64,000 nt of DNA from Microbacterium aurantiacum (GCF_002872075.1 NZ_PGGU01000007.1:179973-243972), one strand, 5' to 3'. Positions 25,122 to 34,246 are shown, counted from the stretch's first letter. Made by a program: numbers and translations. The notes: generated from the sequence alone by a model not told the origin.

Positions 25122-25985
25122 TCACAAAGAGGTGAGAAGACGAAGCGCCGCCTGCGCCGCGCTCCCCGCGGGTGCGGTGTGAGTGAGGATCCGCTGCCCG
25201 TTGGCTTCCGGAAGGTGCAGGACCTCGTAGTCCAGCGACAGGTCTCCGATCGCCGGGTGCCGGAAGCGCTTGTTGCCACTGGTGCACAGCCGCACCGAAT
25301 GCCCGGCCCACAGCGATGCGAATTCCGGGCTCTTCAGGCTGAGCTCGCCGATGAGCTCCGCCAGATGCCGATCGTCGGCGAATCGCGCGGCCGCGTACCG
25401 CATCGAGGCGACGGCCACCTCGGCCTCCGTTTCCCAATCCGCGTAGAGATCGCGGGTGTGGGGATCGCAGAACAGCATCGTGATGAGGTTGGGCCGTCCG
25501 TCCGGGCGAGTCGGCGCCGTGACGTCGAGATGGCCGGCCAGCAGCAGGTGGCCGGCACTGTTCCAGGCGAGGATGTCGTTGAAGCGCCCCAGCAGGACGG
25601 CAGGCACGTCCCCCATCGCGTGCAGCAGTTGCTCGGCACCGGGTTTCGCGATCTCCGGCGCGGACGCCCGCGCGCGCTCGGCGGGCGTCGGATGCGCCAG
25701 CGCGAACAGGTGCGCCCGTCCGTCGTCGTCGAGCTGCAGCGCTCGTGCGAGCGCCTCGATCACGGCATCCGAAGCGTTCTGCGACTGCCCCTGCTCGAGC
25801 CGCGTGAGATATGTCGCGGAGACGCCGGCGAGCTGAGCCAGCTCCTCACGGCGCAGACCCGGCACCCGGCGTCGACCGTAGGAGCGGACGCCGGCGTCCT
25901 CCGGCGTCAGACGATCCCGTCGGGAACGCAGGAACTCCCCGAGCTCGGTGACGGGCGTGTCTGCTTCCCGTGTGCGTGCGTCCAT
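25122..25985 (-). CDS. XRE regulator with MmyB-like ligand domain
   Basis: A 287-residue repressor or activator. The N-terminal HTH (about residues 14-90) contains GLRREELAQLAGVSATYLTRLEQ; the C-terminal two-thirds match the MmyB-like ligand-binding domain (LAWNSAGHLLLAGHL, LFCDPHTRDLYADWE, SLWAGHSVRLCTSGNKRFRHP). The domain is thought to bind fatty-acid-like ligands. It is divergent from an MFS exporter at 26103, the probable target. The 117-base gap includes imperfect inverted repeats around 26060-26100. Confidence 0.87.
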   Translation of the reverse strand: MDARTREADTPVTELGEFLRSRRDRLTPEDAGVRSYGRRRVPGLRREELAQLAGVSATYLTRLEQGQSQNASDAVIEALARALQLDDDGRAHLFALAHPTPAERARASAPEIAKPGAEQLLHAMGDVPAVLLGRFNDILAWNSAGHLLLAGHLDVTAPTRPDGRPNLITMLFCDPHTRDLYADWETEAEVAVASMRYAAARFADDRHLAELIGELSLKSPEFASLWAGHSVRLCTSGNKRFRHPAIGDLSLDYEVLHLPEANGQRILTHTAPAGSAAQAALRLLTSL

Positions 25986-26102
25986 GCATCCATTCTCTCC
26001 GGCTTCGGATGCCGGAGCCTGCCCCTGTCAGTACTAGGCACCGCCAGCCCACCCGATCCAGGGTTCTGGCTCGGTTCTCGGCGGCCGTGGAACCTGGATG
26101 CC

Positions 26103-27545
26103 ATGACTGACGTGCATTCATCGACTCGACCTCTTCCCTCTCGGCCCGGACCTCTGACCCGCCGTGACCGGCTCGCCGTCATGGTGCTGCTGACGGCCAA
26201 CTTCACGCTCGCCGTCGACTTCTCGATTCTCAACGTCGCCTTGCCGCACATCGGCCGCGAACTCGGTTTCGCGACGTCGGCGCTGCAGTGGATCGTCACG
26301 GCGTTCGCGCTCTGCGCCGCCGGGTTCACGCTGTTCTTCGGCCGCGTGGCCGACCTGTTCGGACGGCGGCGGCTGTTCCTGATCGGGATCGTGCTGCTCG
26401 GCATCTCGTCGCTGGCCGGCGGGCTCGCTCAGGAACCGATGCTCCTGCTCTCGGCCCGAGTGGGGCAGGGCATCGCGACGGCGATGATCACTCCGGCCGC
26501 ACTGTCCCTGTTGACCACGACGTTCACCGAGGCATCCGCCCGCGCCCGCGTGCTCGGTCTCAACGGCGCGCTCATGGCGGCCGGCTTCACCGCCGGCGCC
26601 GTACTCGGAGGCGTCCTCACCGGAACCGTCAGCTGGCGGTGGGCCTTCCTCATCAACGTGGTGGTCGCCGTCATCGTCCTGGCCATCGCGCCGTTCGTGC
26701 TCCGGGAGCCTCCGGCAGGGCCGCGTCCGCGCCTCGACGTGCCGGGTGCCATCACCGTCACACTTGCCCTGGTCGCCCTGGTCTTCGGTATCGACATGGC
26801 CGGTCGGGCCGGCTGGGCGAGTCCCGCCGCGTGGGGGCCGATCGCCGCCGCCGTGCTGCTGTTCGGGGCATTCCTGGCGATCGAGTCACGCGTCGTCGAT
26901 CCGCTGATCGCACCCGCGCTCCTCCGGCGCAGCAACATCGCCTGGGGCAACATCGCCGGACTCCTCGCCTTCGCGACGGAGACCTCGCTGGTGTTCCTCC
27001 TCACGCTCTATCTTCAGGAGACGCTGGGGTTCGACGCCGTCGTCGCCGGCCTGATCCTGGCCGTGCTCGGGATCGGCACCGTCATCGGCGGCCTCATCGC
27101 TCCCCGAGTCATCGGAATGCGCGGAGCGAAGACGGCGATCATCTTCGGGTTCGTCCTGCAGGTCGCGGCGACCCTGCCGCTCGCGTTCCTCACCGACGAC
27201 CACGCCTGGGTGCTCCCGCTCGTGATCCTCACGTTCATCGGCGGCATCGCGAACCTCGTCGCGATCGTCGGCTACACCGTGACGGCCACGTCGGATGTTC
27301 CCTCGGAGCAGCAGGGACTGGCCACCGGACTGGTCACGATGAGCCAGCAGGTCGGCATCACTCTGGGCACTCCGGTCATGTCCGCGATCGCGACGAGTGT
27401 CGTCGCATCCACACTGCTGCCCGGCCTGCGGGTCGCGATCGGCGTCAATGCCGGGATCGCGCTCGCCGCGGCGCTGCTGGTCGCCGTGTTGCTGCGGGCG
27501 CCGGCGGGCTCTCGCCTGGCTCAACGGGGAGGGCTCGCGGAGTAG
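26103..27545 (+). CDS. MFS transporter of the DHA2 (14-TMS) drug-efflux family
   Basis: A 480-residue inner-membrane proton antiporter with about 14 hydrophobic helices. The first helix carries FTLAVDFSILNVALPHIG (motif D1-like), followed by motif A GRVADLFGRRR and motif C-like GAVLGGVLTG. Homologues export drugs, dyes or antibiotics. The start at 26103 removes an upstream run that is antisense to the XRE gene. It is divergent from, and probably controlled by, that MmyB-like regulator. The substrate cannot be predicted. Confidence 0.9.
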   Translation: MTDVHSSTRPLPSRPGPLTRRDRLAVMVLLTANFTLAVDFSILNVALPHIGRELGFATSALQWIVTAFALCAAGFTLFFGRVADLFGRRRLFLIGIVLLGISSLAGGLAQEPMLLLSARVGQGIATAMITPAALSLLTTTFTEASARARVLGLNGALMAAGFTAGAVLGGVLTGTVSWRWAFLINVVVAVIVLAIAPFVLREPPAGPRPRLDVPGAITVTLALVALVFGIDMAGRAGWASPAAWGPIAAAVLLFGAFLAIESRVVDPLIAPALLRRSNIAWGNIAGLLAFATETSLVFLLTLYLQETLGFDAVVAGLILAVLGIGTVIGGLIAPRVIGMRGAKTAIIFGFVLQVAATLPLAFLTDDHAWVLPLVILTFIGGIANLVAIVGYTVTATSDVPSEQQGLATGLVTMSQQVGITLGTPVMSAIATSVVASTLLPGLRVAIGVNAGIALAAALLVAVLLRAPAGSRLAQRGGLAE

Positions 27546-27578
27546 CCGATCGGATCGCTCGCCTGCACGGAGCGTTTC

Positions 27579-27595
27579 GAGCCGGGAGCCGGCTC
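27579..27595. terminator. Short hairpin between convergent genes
   Basis: GAGCCGG and CCGGCTC arms flank a GAG loop. The hairpin overlaps the stop codon of the gene at 27594. Confidence 0.4.
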
Positions 27596-28076
27596 AGCGG
27601 TCGATGGGTCCGTGGATCACGCCCCAGACCCTTCGCGACTCGTCGATCATGGCCGGCAACTCGGAACCGGGGAACGCGTGCGCTGCGTCGGTGCAGCGCT
27701 GGGCACTGCAGGCGTGCTGCACGACAGGTCCGCCCTCGATCGGCAGCTTCAGATGCAGACGGAAAGTTTCCATCTCGTCCGTGATGTCTTCCGCGAGGAC
27801 CACACGAAGGGAGACGCGACGACCCGTCGGCCTCAGCTCGGCAGTGGCCTTCTCGCGCGCGACGGCATTGACCCACAGGCTCACGCCGACGAGGGCGGCG
27901 AACGCGCACGCCAGCAAAGCTCCCGCGACGGCCCACCACTCGGGTGCCAGACGCAGGCTCAGGACCCCGCCGATGATGCCGATGAGGGTGAGAGGCACGG
28001 CCGCCACGCGCATTCCCACCGCGGCACGATGACCGATCGGGTCGACCTGGGTCCATTCGGGATGCACGTCCTGCAT
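27594..28076 (-). CDS. Two-helix membrane protein, unknown function
   Basis: A 160-residue protein with a short cytosolic start, two adjacent hydrophobic helices (about residues 24-43 and 47-70) and an extracellular-looking domain with two cysteines in HACSAQRCTDAAHAF. No family is recognised with confidence. The start is supported by a TANNNT hexamer six bases upstream of the ATG. It is convergent with the MFS gene. Confidence 0.65.
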   Translation of the reverse strand: MQDVHPEWTQVDPIGHRAAVGMRVAAVPLTLIGIIGGVLSLRLAPEWWAVAGALLACAFAALVGVSLWVNAVAREKATAELRPTGRRVSLRVVLAEDITDEMETFRLHLKLPIEGGPVVQHACSAQRCTDAAHAFPGSELPAMIDESRRVWGVIHGPIDR

Positions 28077-28082
28077 GGCAAC

Positions 28083-28088
28083 ACTCTA
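28083..28088 (-). promoter_or_regulatory. Leaderless-type -10 hexamer for two-helix membrane protein
   Basis: On the minus strand TAGAGT ends six bases before the ATG at 28076. Confidence 0.5.
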
Positions 28089-28125
28089 GAGCCCGGTGCG
28101 GGCGACTCGACGGGAGGATCTGTAA

Positions 28126-28272
28126 CGCGGCGCCACTTGGATCATGACCGTGACCGAGACCGATCTCCGGGAGCGTACGATTTCGACAGCGGCACTCACC
28201 GCCGTCGCAGGCGGGACGACCGACCTCGACCTTCGTCCCTTCCAGTTGGTGACATTGCGCTTCGCCCGCTGA
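28126..28272 (+). pseudogene. Possible C-terminal remnant of a GH38 alpha-mannosidase
   Basis: An open frame of 48 codons after an in-frame TAA. Its last 28 residues (ALTAVAGGTTDLDLRPFQ, then LVTLRFAR) read like the extreme C-terminus of glycoside hydrolase family 38 mannosidases, where RPFxxxTLR is the closing strand. Nothing upstream continues the enzyme: the next 5' DNA is the divergent membrane-protein promoter. It ends 34 bases before the aldo/keto reductase. The resemblance is from memory, so this may instead be a chance frame. Confidence 0.4.
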
Positions 28273-28306
28273 ACACCCCACCCCCGATCTTCAAGAAGGA
28301 AGCGTC

Positions 28307-29308
28307 ATGACTTATACGGCCGAGCCCGCCAGGTATGAATCGATCAAGACGGCACGCTCCGGGCGGAGCGGGCTGATCCTGCCGCGCGTGTCCCTGGGCC
28401 TGTGGAACAACTTCGGCGAGGACCGCACCTTCGAGACGCAGCGGGCGATCCTGCGGCGGGCGTTCGATCTCGGTGTGTTCCACTTCGACCTGGCGAACAA
28501 CTACGGACCGCCTGCCGGCAGCGCCGAGCGCAACTACGGCCGCATCCATCAGCTCGACTTCCGTCCCTACCGCGACGAGCTCGTCATCTCGACGAAGGCG
28601 GGCTACCAGATGTGGGACGGCCCGTTCGGCGATTGGGGTTCGCGGAAGACGATGATCGCGTCGCTGGATCAGTCGCTGCAGCGGCTCGGCCTCGACTACG
28701 TCGACGTGTACTACTCGCATCGTCCCGACCCGGAGACGCCGATCGAGGAGACGATGGGTGCGCTCGCCACGGCGGTGCGTCAGGGCAAGGCGCTGTACGC
28801 GGGGATCTCGAACTACTACACACCCGAGGAGACGCGGGCGGCTTCGGCCGCGCTGCGCGCCGAGGGCGTGCCGCTGACGATCCATCAGCCGCGCTACAAC
28901 ATGTTCGACCGTCGCATCGAGGAGGAGGGCCTGCTCGACACACTGACAGAGCTCGGTGTCGGTGCGATCGCCTTCTCTCCACTGGATCAGGGTCTGCTCA
29001 CGGGCCGGTACCTGGAGGGCGTCCCGCGCGACTCGCGGGCAGCGACGGGCAGGTGGATGACAGAGTCGAACATCACCGAGGAATACCTCACCCGGGCACG
29101 CGCTCTGAACGACATCGCCGTCTCGCGCGGTCAGACCCTCGCCCAGCTCGCGATCCAGTGGGTGCTGCGGGACTCCGCGGTGACCAGTGCGCTCATCGGC
29201 GCCTCGAGCGTCAAGCAGCTCGAGGACTCGCTGCGCGCGCTCGATGGCGCCCCTCTCACGGACGAGGAGATCGCCCGCCTCGAGCCGCTCGCGGCGAAGC
29301 CTGCCTGA
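28307..29308 (+). CDS. Aldo/keto reductase, YghZ-like
   Basis: A 333-residue (beta/alpha)8 NADPH oxidoreductase. The catalytic tetrad segments are FDLANNYGPPAGSAE (Asp and Tyr), STKAGYQMW (Lys) and YYSHRPDPETP (His); the C-terminal ALIGASSVKQLEDSL binds the cofactor phosphate. The GPPAGSAE insert and overall sequence match the YghZ (L-glyceraldehyde-3-phosphate reductase) subgroup. AAGGAAG precedes the ATG. It sits directly after a possible mannosidase remnant, so it may once have been the distal gene of a sugar operon. Confidence 0.9.
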   Translation: MTYTAEPARYESIKTARSGRSGLILPRVSLGLWNNFGEDRTFETQRAILRRAFDLGVFHFDLANNYGPPAGSAERNYGRIHQLDFRPYRDELVISTKAGYQMWDGPFGDWGSRKTMIASLDQSLQRLGLDYVDVYYSHRPDPETPIEETMGALATAVRQGKALYAGISNYYTPEETRAASAALRAEGVPLTIHQPRYNMFDRRIEEEGLLDTLTELGVGAIAFSPLDQGLLTGRYLEGVPRDSRAATGRWMTESNITEEYLTRARALNDIAVSRGQTLAQLAIQWVLRDSAVTSALIGASSVKQLEDSLRALDGAPLTDEEIARLEPLAAKPA

Positions 29309-29320
29309 CCTCCTCGGCGA

Positions 29321-30943
29321 TCACGAGCGATCTTCCGCTTCGTAACGGGTCCTCCCGGCGACGATCGTCTGGATCACGCGGGCATCGAGCAGGGACGCCG
29401 GTCCGTCGATGAACGGATCGGTGTCCAGCACGATCACATCGGCCGCGTATCCGGGGGCGATGCGGCCGCGCCAGTCGCCATCACCGACGGATGCCGCGGC
29501 ATCCCGCGTCGCGTGACCGATCGCCGCCGCGAGAGGAAGCGCGAACTGCGGGTGGATCGCGCCCACGCTGCGATCGAGCGCCGAGGCGCGAGTCGATGCC
29601 ACGTACATGTTCGCCAGCGCCTCGTGCGGGGCCGTCGGCGCATCCGTCGAGAAGGCCAGCAGCGCTCCGGCGATCTCGTACTCCGGCCACGGGAACGCGC
29701 GGTCGACACGGTCGTCGCCGAGCATCTCCGCCCAGTTCGCGAAGATCGCGGGGTCGCTGTGCACCGGCTGCATCGATGCGGTCACGCCGAGGCGTGCCAT
29801 CCTCTCGGCCGTCCCGGGGGCCGCGTACTCGAGGTGCTCGATGCGGTGGCGTCGCGGTCGCTCCCCGTTGACGGCGATGGCGTGCTCGATGGCGTCGAGC
29901 GCGATCTCGCTCGCGTAGTCGCCGATCGCGTGCTGTGCGACCTGGAGGCCGGCGGCATCCGCTGCCGCGACGACGGGGTTCAACTGTGCGACCGGCCAGA
30001 TGGGCTCGGCGTTCGACCCGTCGGCGTACGGATGCCGCATCGCCGCGGTGCACGCATCGATCACGCCGTCGAGGATGAGCTTGATGCCGACGACGCGAAC
30101 GCCGGAGAACGAGTCGTCGCGGGAGAGCTCCGCCGCACGAGCGACCTGCGCGAGATTCTCCACGTCATCGCCGGTGTTGTTGACGATCCAGTGCGCGGCG
30201 ACGCGGATCGGAAGCTCTCCCCCGTCTCGCACCTTCGCTCGCTGGAGCGCCTCGAGTCCGAACTCGTCGAAGGCCATGTCGATCGCGCCAGTGACTCCGG
30301 CAGCCAGGTAGGCGTCGATCACACGTTCCACGTCCGCATCCCGGTCGGCGTCGGTGGTCGTCTCGTCGCGGTGAGCCCAGGCGTACTGCGTCGCTGCGGT
30401 CTCGTAGAGGAGCCCGGTCGGCTCCCCCGCCGCGTCCCGGGAGAAATACCCGCCGATCGGATCGGGCGTCTCCCGGGTGATGCCGAGTTCGGCCAGCGCC
30501 GCACTGTTGACCCAGCACGAGTGGTAGTCGTTCGCGTCGAGGTACACGGGGATGTCGTCGACGACCGCGTCGATCATGGCCGCGGTCGGCGCACCATCCG
30601 GCACCGAATCGAACAGCCATCCTCGACCGCGCAGAACCGCGGCATCCGGATTGGCAGCTCTCGCTTCGCGTAGCAGCGTCTGGATCTCGTCGAGCGAGCG
30701 AGCGGCGGTGAGCGGCACCTGTCCGAGCGCGGCACCCGCCATGAGGAGGTGCGTGTGGGCGTCGGTGAAGCCGGGGAGGACGAGCCTGCCCGCCAGGTCG
30801 ACGGTCTCGTCGGCCGCGGGGGCGCCCTCGCCGGTGCCGACGTAGGCGATCGTCTCGCCGTCGATCACGAATGCCTCGGCCCAGGCCTGCGCCGGGTCCG
30901 GATCGGCGGTGAAGATGCGTCCGTTGAGGTAGCGGGTGGTCAC
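29321..30943 (-). CDS. Amidohydrolase, YtcJ-like (Amidohydrolase_3)
   Basis: A 540-residue metal-dependent hydrolase. The N-terminal composite sheet is followed by LPGFTDAHTHLLMAG (HxH metal ligands), a central QVAQHAIGD, RHRIEHLEYA and the late FSTDAPTAPHEAL carrying the catalytic aspartate. YtcJ-type enzymes hydrolyse amide or cyclic ureide bonds of xenobiotic-like compounds. The GTG start overlaps the permease stop by four bases (GTGA), so permease and hydrolase form one transport-and-cleavage operon. TetR at 32465 is the probable regulator. Confidence 0.88.
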   Translation of the reverse strand: MTTRYLNGRIFTADPDPAQAWAEAFVIDGETIAYVGTGEGAPAADETVDLAGRLVLPGFTDAHTHLLMAGAALGQVPLTAARSLDEIQTLLREARAANPDAAVLRGRGWLFDSVPDGAPTAAMIDAVVDDIPVYLDANDYHSCWVNSAALAELGITRETPDPIGGYFSRDAAGEPTGLLYETAATQYAWAHRDETTTDADRDADVERVIDAYLAAGVTGAIDMAFDEFGLEALQRAKVRDGGELPIRVAAHWIVNNTGDDVENLAQVARAAELSRDDSFSGVRVVGIKLILDGVIDACTAAMRHPYADGSNAEPIWPVAQLNPVVAAADAAGLQVAQHAIGDYASEIALDAIEHAIAVNGERPRRHRIEHLEYAAPGTAERMARLGVTASMQPVHSDPAIFANWAEMLGDDRVDRAFPWPEYEIAGALLAFSTDAPTAPHEALANMYVASTRASALDRSVGAIHPQFALPLAAAIGHATRDAAASVGDGDWRGRIAPGYAADVIVLDTDPFIDGPASLLDARVIQTIVAGRTRYEAEDRS

Positions 30944-32376
30944 GGTCGACCGTCCTTTCCGAGTGGCGTGCGCAGCAGGCCGGCGTATAGCACCGCGGCG
31001 ACGAGCATGCCGACGGGTACCGAGAGATCGATGTATCCGGTGGATTCGGCGACTGGACCGCTCCAGACGCTCGTCGACAGGCACAGCGCGGTCGCGATCC
31101 CGCCGACGATGAGCGCGGTGATGCCGGGGATGCTCCATCCCCCCGAGCACCAGTACCGGCCGCCGGGTCCGTCGTGGAAGAGGTCGACGCCGTCGTAGTC
31201 GTAGCGGCGCAGGATGACGTCGACGACGAAGATCGCCATCGCCGGCCCGGACACGACCACGAGGAACTGCAGCATGAGGTTCGCCGCTTCCACGAGGTTC
31301 GACGCGAGCACGAGGTAGATCGTCAGTGCCGTGCCGACGACGCCGACGATGATGGCGGCCGGGATGCGGCGCAGGCGGAAGCCGATCGCCTGGAGGGCCA
31401 TGCTCGATGTGTACGCCGTCATGGCGTTGAGGGCGATCGTGTTGATGATGACACCGATGACGAGCACCGGTCCCAGCCAGGCGGGCAGCAGATCCAGGAG
31501 GGCGACGTCTATACCGGTCTCGAACGCGGCGACGCTCAGTCCCGTGGCCAGCAGCACGCCGACCGTGGTGAAGACGATGAACGGGATGGCGCCTCCGAGT
31601 GCGGTCGCGGCGGTGATGTGCGAGGGCTTCGTGTCGCGCGGGAGGTAGCGGGCGATGTCGGGGCTGTTCATGAACGACAGCGGGGTCGAGGCGAGGATCG
31701 TGAAGCCGATCGAGATCGACGACCAGAGGGCGGGGCCGCTCAGGGGCTCCGGGGCCGCGTACTGCCAATCGACCGACGGCAGGATGAACGCGGCGACGGC
31801 GAGGAAGATCACGAACAGCGCGGCGGCCATGTAGGGGTAGGCGCGCAGGATCAGACCGTGGCCGAAGATCGCCACGAGGATCGTGATGGCGGCGACGACG
31901 ACCGTGACGCCGATCGGGACCCAGGTCGGGTCGTCCATGCCCGCGCGTCGCAGCAGGTCGGCTCCCATGAACGACGATGCGAGCCACGTGAGCGAGAGGA
32001 AGACCGCGCCGATGAACCAGCCGACCACGGCGACGAAGAGGCGGTTGCCGAGCACCCCGTACATCGCTCGCGTCACGACCGAACCGGAGGTACCGGCTGC
32101 CGGCCCGCTTCCGGCGATGATCCCCGGCAGCACCCAGAGCAGTGAAGCCGCGACGATCACGGCGATCGCCTGCCAGATCTCGAGGCCGAGCAGGATCAGC
32201 GAGGCACCGATCGTGAGGTTCAGGATGCTGACGCTCGGCGCCGCCCAGATGAGGAACAGATCGCGCGCCCTGCCGTGGCGTTCGGCATCATCGATCAGCT
32301 CGATGCCGCGCGTTTCCGGTCGTGATGCCGTGTCGAGGGCGTCGGCATCAGCGCCGGTGGGGTGGATCTGGGTCAT
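30940..32376 (-). CDS. NCS1-family permease (purine/cytosine/hydantoin type)
   Basis: A 478-residue secondary transporter with about 12 transmembrane helices. NCS1 features include the N-terminal IWAAPSVSILNLTIGASL, GTSGSVVTRAMYG in helix 2-3, and FMNSPDIARYLPRDTKPS before helix 7. It imports nucleobase-like or hydantoin-like substrates with H+ or Na+. Co-translation with a YtcJ-type amidohydrolase suggests uptake followed by ring or amide cleavage. The two TetR-type operators in the 88-base divergent gap should control it. Confidence 0.87.
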   Translation of the reverse strand: MTQIHPTGADADALDTASRPETRGIELIDDAERHGRARDLFLIWAAPSVSILNLTIGASLILLGLEIWQAIAVIVAASLLWVLPGIIAGSGPAAGTSGSVVTRAMYGVLGNRLFVAVVGWFIGAVFLSLTWLASSFMGADLLRRAGMDDPTWVPIGVTVVVAAITILVAIFGHGLILRAYPYMAAALFVIFLAVAAFILPSVDWQYAAPEPLSGPALWSSISIGFTILASTPLSFMNSPDIARYLPRDTKPSHITAATALGGAIPFIVFTTVGVLLATGLSVAAFETGIDVALLDLLPAWLGPVLVIGVIINTIALNAMTAYTSSMALQAIGFRLRRIPAAIIVGVVGTALTIYLVLASNLVEAANLMLQFLVVVSGPAMAIFVVDVILRRYDYDGVDLFHDGPGGRYWCSGGWSIPGITALIVGGIATALCLSTSVWSGPVAESTGYIDLSVPVGMLVAAVLYAGLLRTPLGKDGRP

Positions 32377-32420
32377 GGAGTTCCTTTCGGGAGGAGCGTC
32401 ATTGCTGTAGTCGCCGTGTT

Positions 32421-32463
32421 ATTGGTCACATGCCCAATGGACTATTGGTCACTTAGTCAATAG
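32421..32463. promoter_or_regulatory. Twin TetR operators between permease and tetR
   Basis: Two spaced palindromes share ATTGGTCAC: ATTGG-N8-CCAAT (32421-32438) and CTATTG-N10-CAATAG (32442-32463). The second ends one base before the tetR ATG, so bound repressor would block both directions. Confidence 0.65.
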
Positions 32464-32464
32464 C

Positions 32465-33121
32465 ATGAGTGGGGTGACGTCAAGCACTTCTTCGAACTCC
32501 GCTCCCCCGCGAACCCGCAAACCTCCGGAAGAGAGGCGGGAAGACATCCTCGCCTGCGCCGCGGCGATCGCGATCGAAGAGGGACTCGAGCGCATCACGC
32601 TCCGCGCGGTCGCAGCGCGACTGGGTGTGCGGCCGGGACTGATCACGCATTATTTCCCCGTCGCGGAGGACCTGGTGGTCGCGGCCTTCGCCCGCGCGGC
32701 GGTGCTCGAGCGGGAGCAGTTCTTCACGTCGGGCGGCACGCCCCTGCAGAGGCTCGCCCACTTCGTGGATCACATCGAGCGGCGCCGATCACTCCCGTTG
32801 GCGAGGCTCTGGCTGAACGCGCGACATCTGGCACGGTTCAGCCCGTCCCTCGACGCCGAGCTCGACGTTCAGGACGAACTCGACAGGGAGCGCCTGACGG
32901 TCATCATCGCTGACGGCATCGCCTCCGGCGACTTCGGAGAGGTGGATGCCGAAGCGGCATGCATCCGGATCCTGATCGCCGTCGACGGCGGCGGGTCGTA
33001 TGTGAACGCGTCGAGGCAGATCGAGCACCCGGCTCATACGCGGGTCGTGGCGGATGTGGCGGAATGGGCGCTGGGGATGCCGGCGGGGACGTTGCGGGAG
33101 GCTATCGACGCGGGGGCGTGA
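32465..33121 (+). CDS. TetR-family regulator of the permease-amidohydrolase operon
   Basis: A 218-residue repressor. The N-terminal HTH spans about residues 22-68 (REDILACAAAIAIEEG, TLRAVAARLGVRPGLITHYF). The C-terminal helical ligand domain is more than 140 residues and resembles the BetI/RutR-like group. The gene is divergent from the NCS1 permease, and the 88-base gap carries two palindromes that share ATTGGTCAC. Its ligand is probably the transported compound or a cleavage product. Confidence 0.87.
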   Translation: MSGVTSSTSSNSAPPRTRKPPEERREDILACAAAIAIEEGLERITLRAVAARLGVRPGLITHYFPVAEDLVVAAFARAAVLEREQFFTSGGTPLQRLAHFVDHIERRRSLPLARLWLNARHLARFSPSLDAELDVQDELDRERLTVIIADGIASGDFGEVDAEAACIRILIAVDGGGSYVNASRQIEHPAHTRVVADVAEWALGMPAGTLREAIDAGA

Positions 33122-33195
33122 AGATCTGTCAGAATCCTCCCTCGCGGCAACAAGAACACTGGGGATACTCACTTCCCCTGGCTGACGTTGCGACG

Positions 33196-33201
33196 TAGCA
33201 T
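33196..33201 (+). promoter_or_regulatory. Leaderless-type -10 hexamer for 64-residue ORF
   Basis: TAGCAT ends six bases before the GTG at 33208. Confidence 0.5.
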
Positions 33202-33207
33202 CGCCGT

Positions 33208-33402
33208 GTGGCAACGAACATCGACCCCGCCGAGATCGTGACGCAGGTCACGAATCGTATCGCTGAAAGCCATCCTCACGAGAGCCGAGCGCACATCTCA
33301 TCGCTCGCCGTCGAGGAGTTCGAGAAGATATCTGACAGCAGGGTGACGGACTACTTCACGGTGCTCACAGAGCGCGCTGTCCGGGAACGACTCAAGGCCT
33401 AG
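33208..33402 (+). CDS. Three-helix-bundle dimerisation domain protein (small)
   Basis: A 64-residue helical protein (VTQVTNRIAESHPHESRAHI; DYFTVLTERAVRERLKA). The pattern of an initial helix, a short central helix and a C-terminal TERAVRERL helix resembles the small actinobacterial proteins annotated as three-helix bundle dimerisation domains. They are of unknown function and often lie near stress or two-component genes. The GTG start is supported by the TANNNT hexamer. No neighbour is co-transcribed. Confidence 0.62.
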   Translation: MATNIDPAEIVTQVTNRIAESHPHESRAHISSLAVEEFEKISDSRVTDYFTVLTERAVRERLKA

Positions 33403-33441
33403 ACGCACGTCTTCGGGACGATCCTCCGCTCGAGCAACTGC

Positions 33442-34206
33442 TCAGAGCAGCGCGCCGCCCGTCGCATCCAGGTACTGGCCGGTGACCCATCGTGCGTCTT
33501 CCGAGACGAGGAAAGCCACGACGTCGGCGACGTCGGGCGGCGTTCCGATGCGGTTGAACGGCGACATCGCAGAGACCATCTCCTGCGCGTCAGAGCTCGC
33601 CCGCAGCCACCCTGCGTTCATGTCGGTGTCGATCACTCCCGGCGCGACCGCATTGACCGTGATCCCTCGCGCGCCAAGATCCTTCGCCGCACCGAGGATC
33701 ATGGTGTCCAGCGCCGCCTTCGACATCGAGTACGCCAACAGATCCGGATCAGCGCGCTTCGTGAGCCCGGTCGACATCGCCACGACGCGGCCGCCGTTCG
33801 CCAGCCTGCTCTGCGCCTGCTGCAGCAGGAAGAAGACGGAACGCGTGTTCACCGCGAAGAGCTCGTCGAACCACTCGGCGCTCGTCGAGGCGAGCGAGCC
33901 CTGCCCGGCGATGCCGGCGTTCGCGACGAGGATGTCCAGGCCGCTCGAGCCGGTCCGCCTCTGAAGCTCGGCATCGAGTCGGGGGAACAGAGTGTCCACA
34001 CCGTTCGGCGCACTGAGGTCAGCCCCGACGGAGAACGCCTGCCCGCCTGCAGAGGTGATCGCCGCGACGACTTCGCGCCCCGAGGCCTCGTCACGTCCAT
34101 GGACGGCGACGAGTGCGCCATCAGCGGCCAATCGTTCGCTGATCGCCCGTCCGATCCCCCGCGACCCACCCGTCACCAAAGCCGTCTTGCCATCGAGTCC
34201 ACCCAT
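33442..34206 (-). CDS. Short-chain dehydrogenase/reductase
   Basis: Classical SDR of 254 residues. TGGSRGIG at 12-19 binds the cofactor, with an Arg favouring NADP(H); NAG is at 96-98, Asn120 follows, and the catalytic Ser145, Tyr159 and Lys163 are in order. The C-terminus ends in the usual WVTGQYLDATGG. Substrate unknown. It is divergent from a TetR gene, with a palindrome between them, so it is probably repressed by that TetR. The overall sequence resembles 3-oxoacyl-ACP-reductase-like SDRs. Confidence 0.88.
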   Translation of the reverse strand: MGGLDGKTALVTGGSRGIGRAISERLAADGALVAVHGRDEASGREVVAAITSAGGQAFSVGADLSAPNGVDTLFPRLDAELQRRTGSSGLDILVANAGIAGQGSLASTSAEWFDELFAVNTRSVFFLLQQAQSRLANGGRVVAMSTGLTKRADPDLLAYSMSKAALDTMILGAAKDLGARGITVNAVAPGVIDTDMNAGWLRASSDAQEMVSAMSPFNRIGTPPDVADVVAFLVSEDARWVTGQYLDATGGALL

Positions 34207-34246
34207 TGCGCATCTCCCTTTGTTTAACGATCACTACACAAGGAAC

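Noticed and set aside
31174..32145. Plus-strand frame of 323 codons antisense to the permease
   Set aside because: Highly charged shadow with no domain, opposite a clear 12-helix NCS1 permease.
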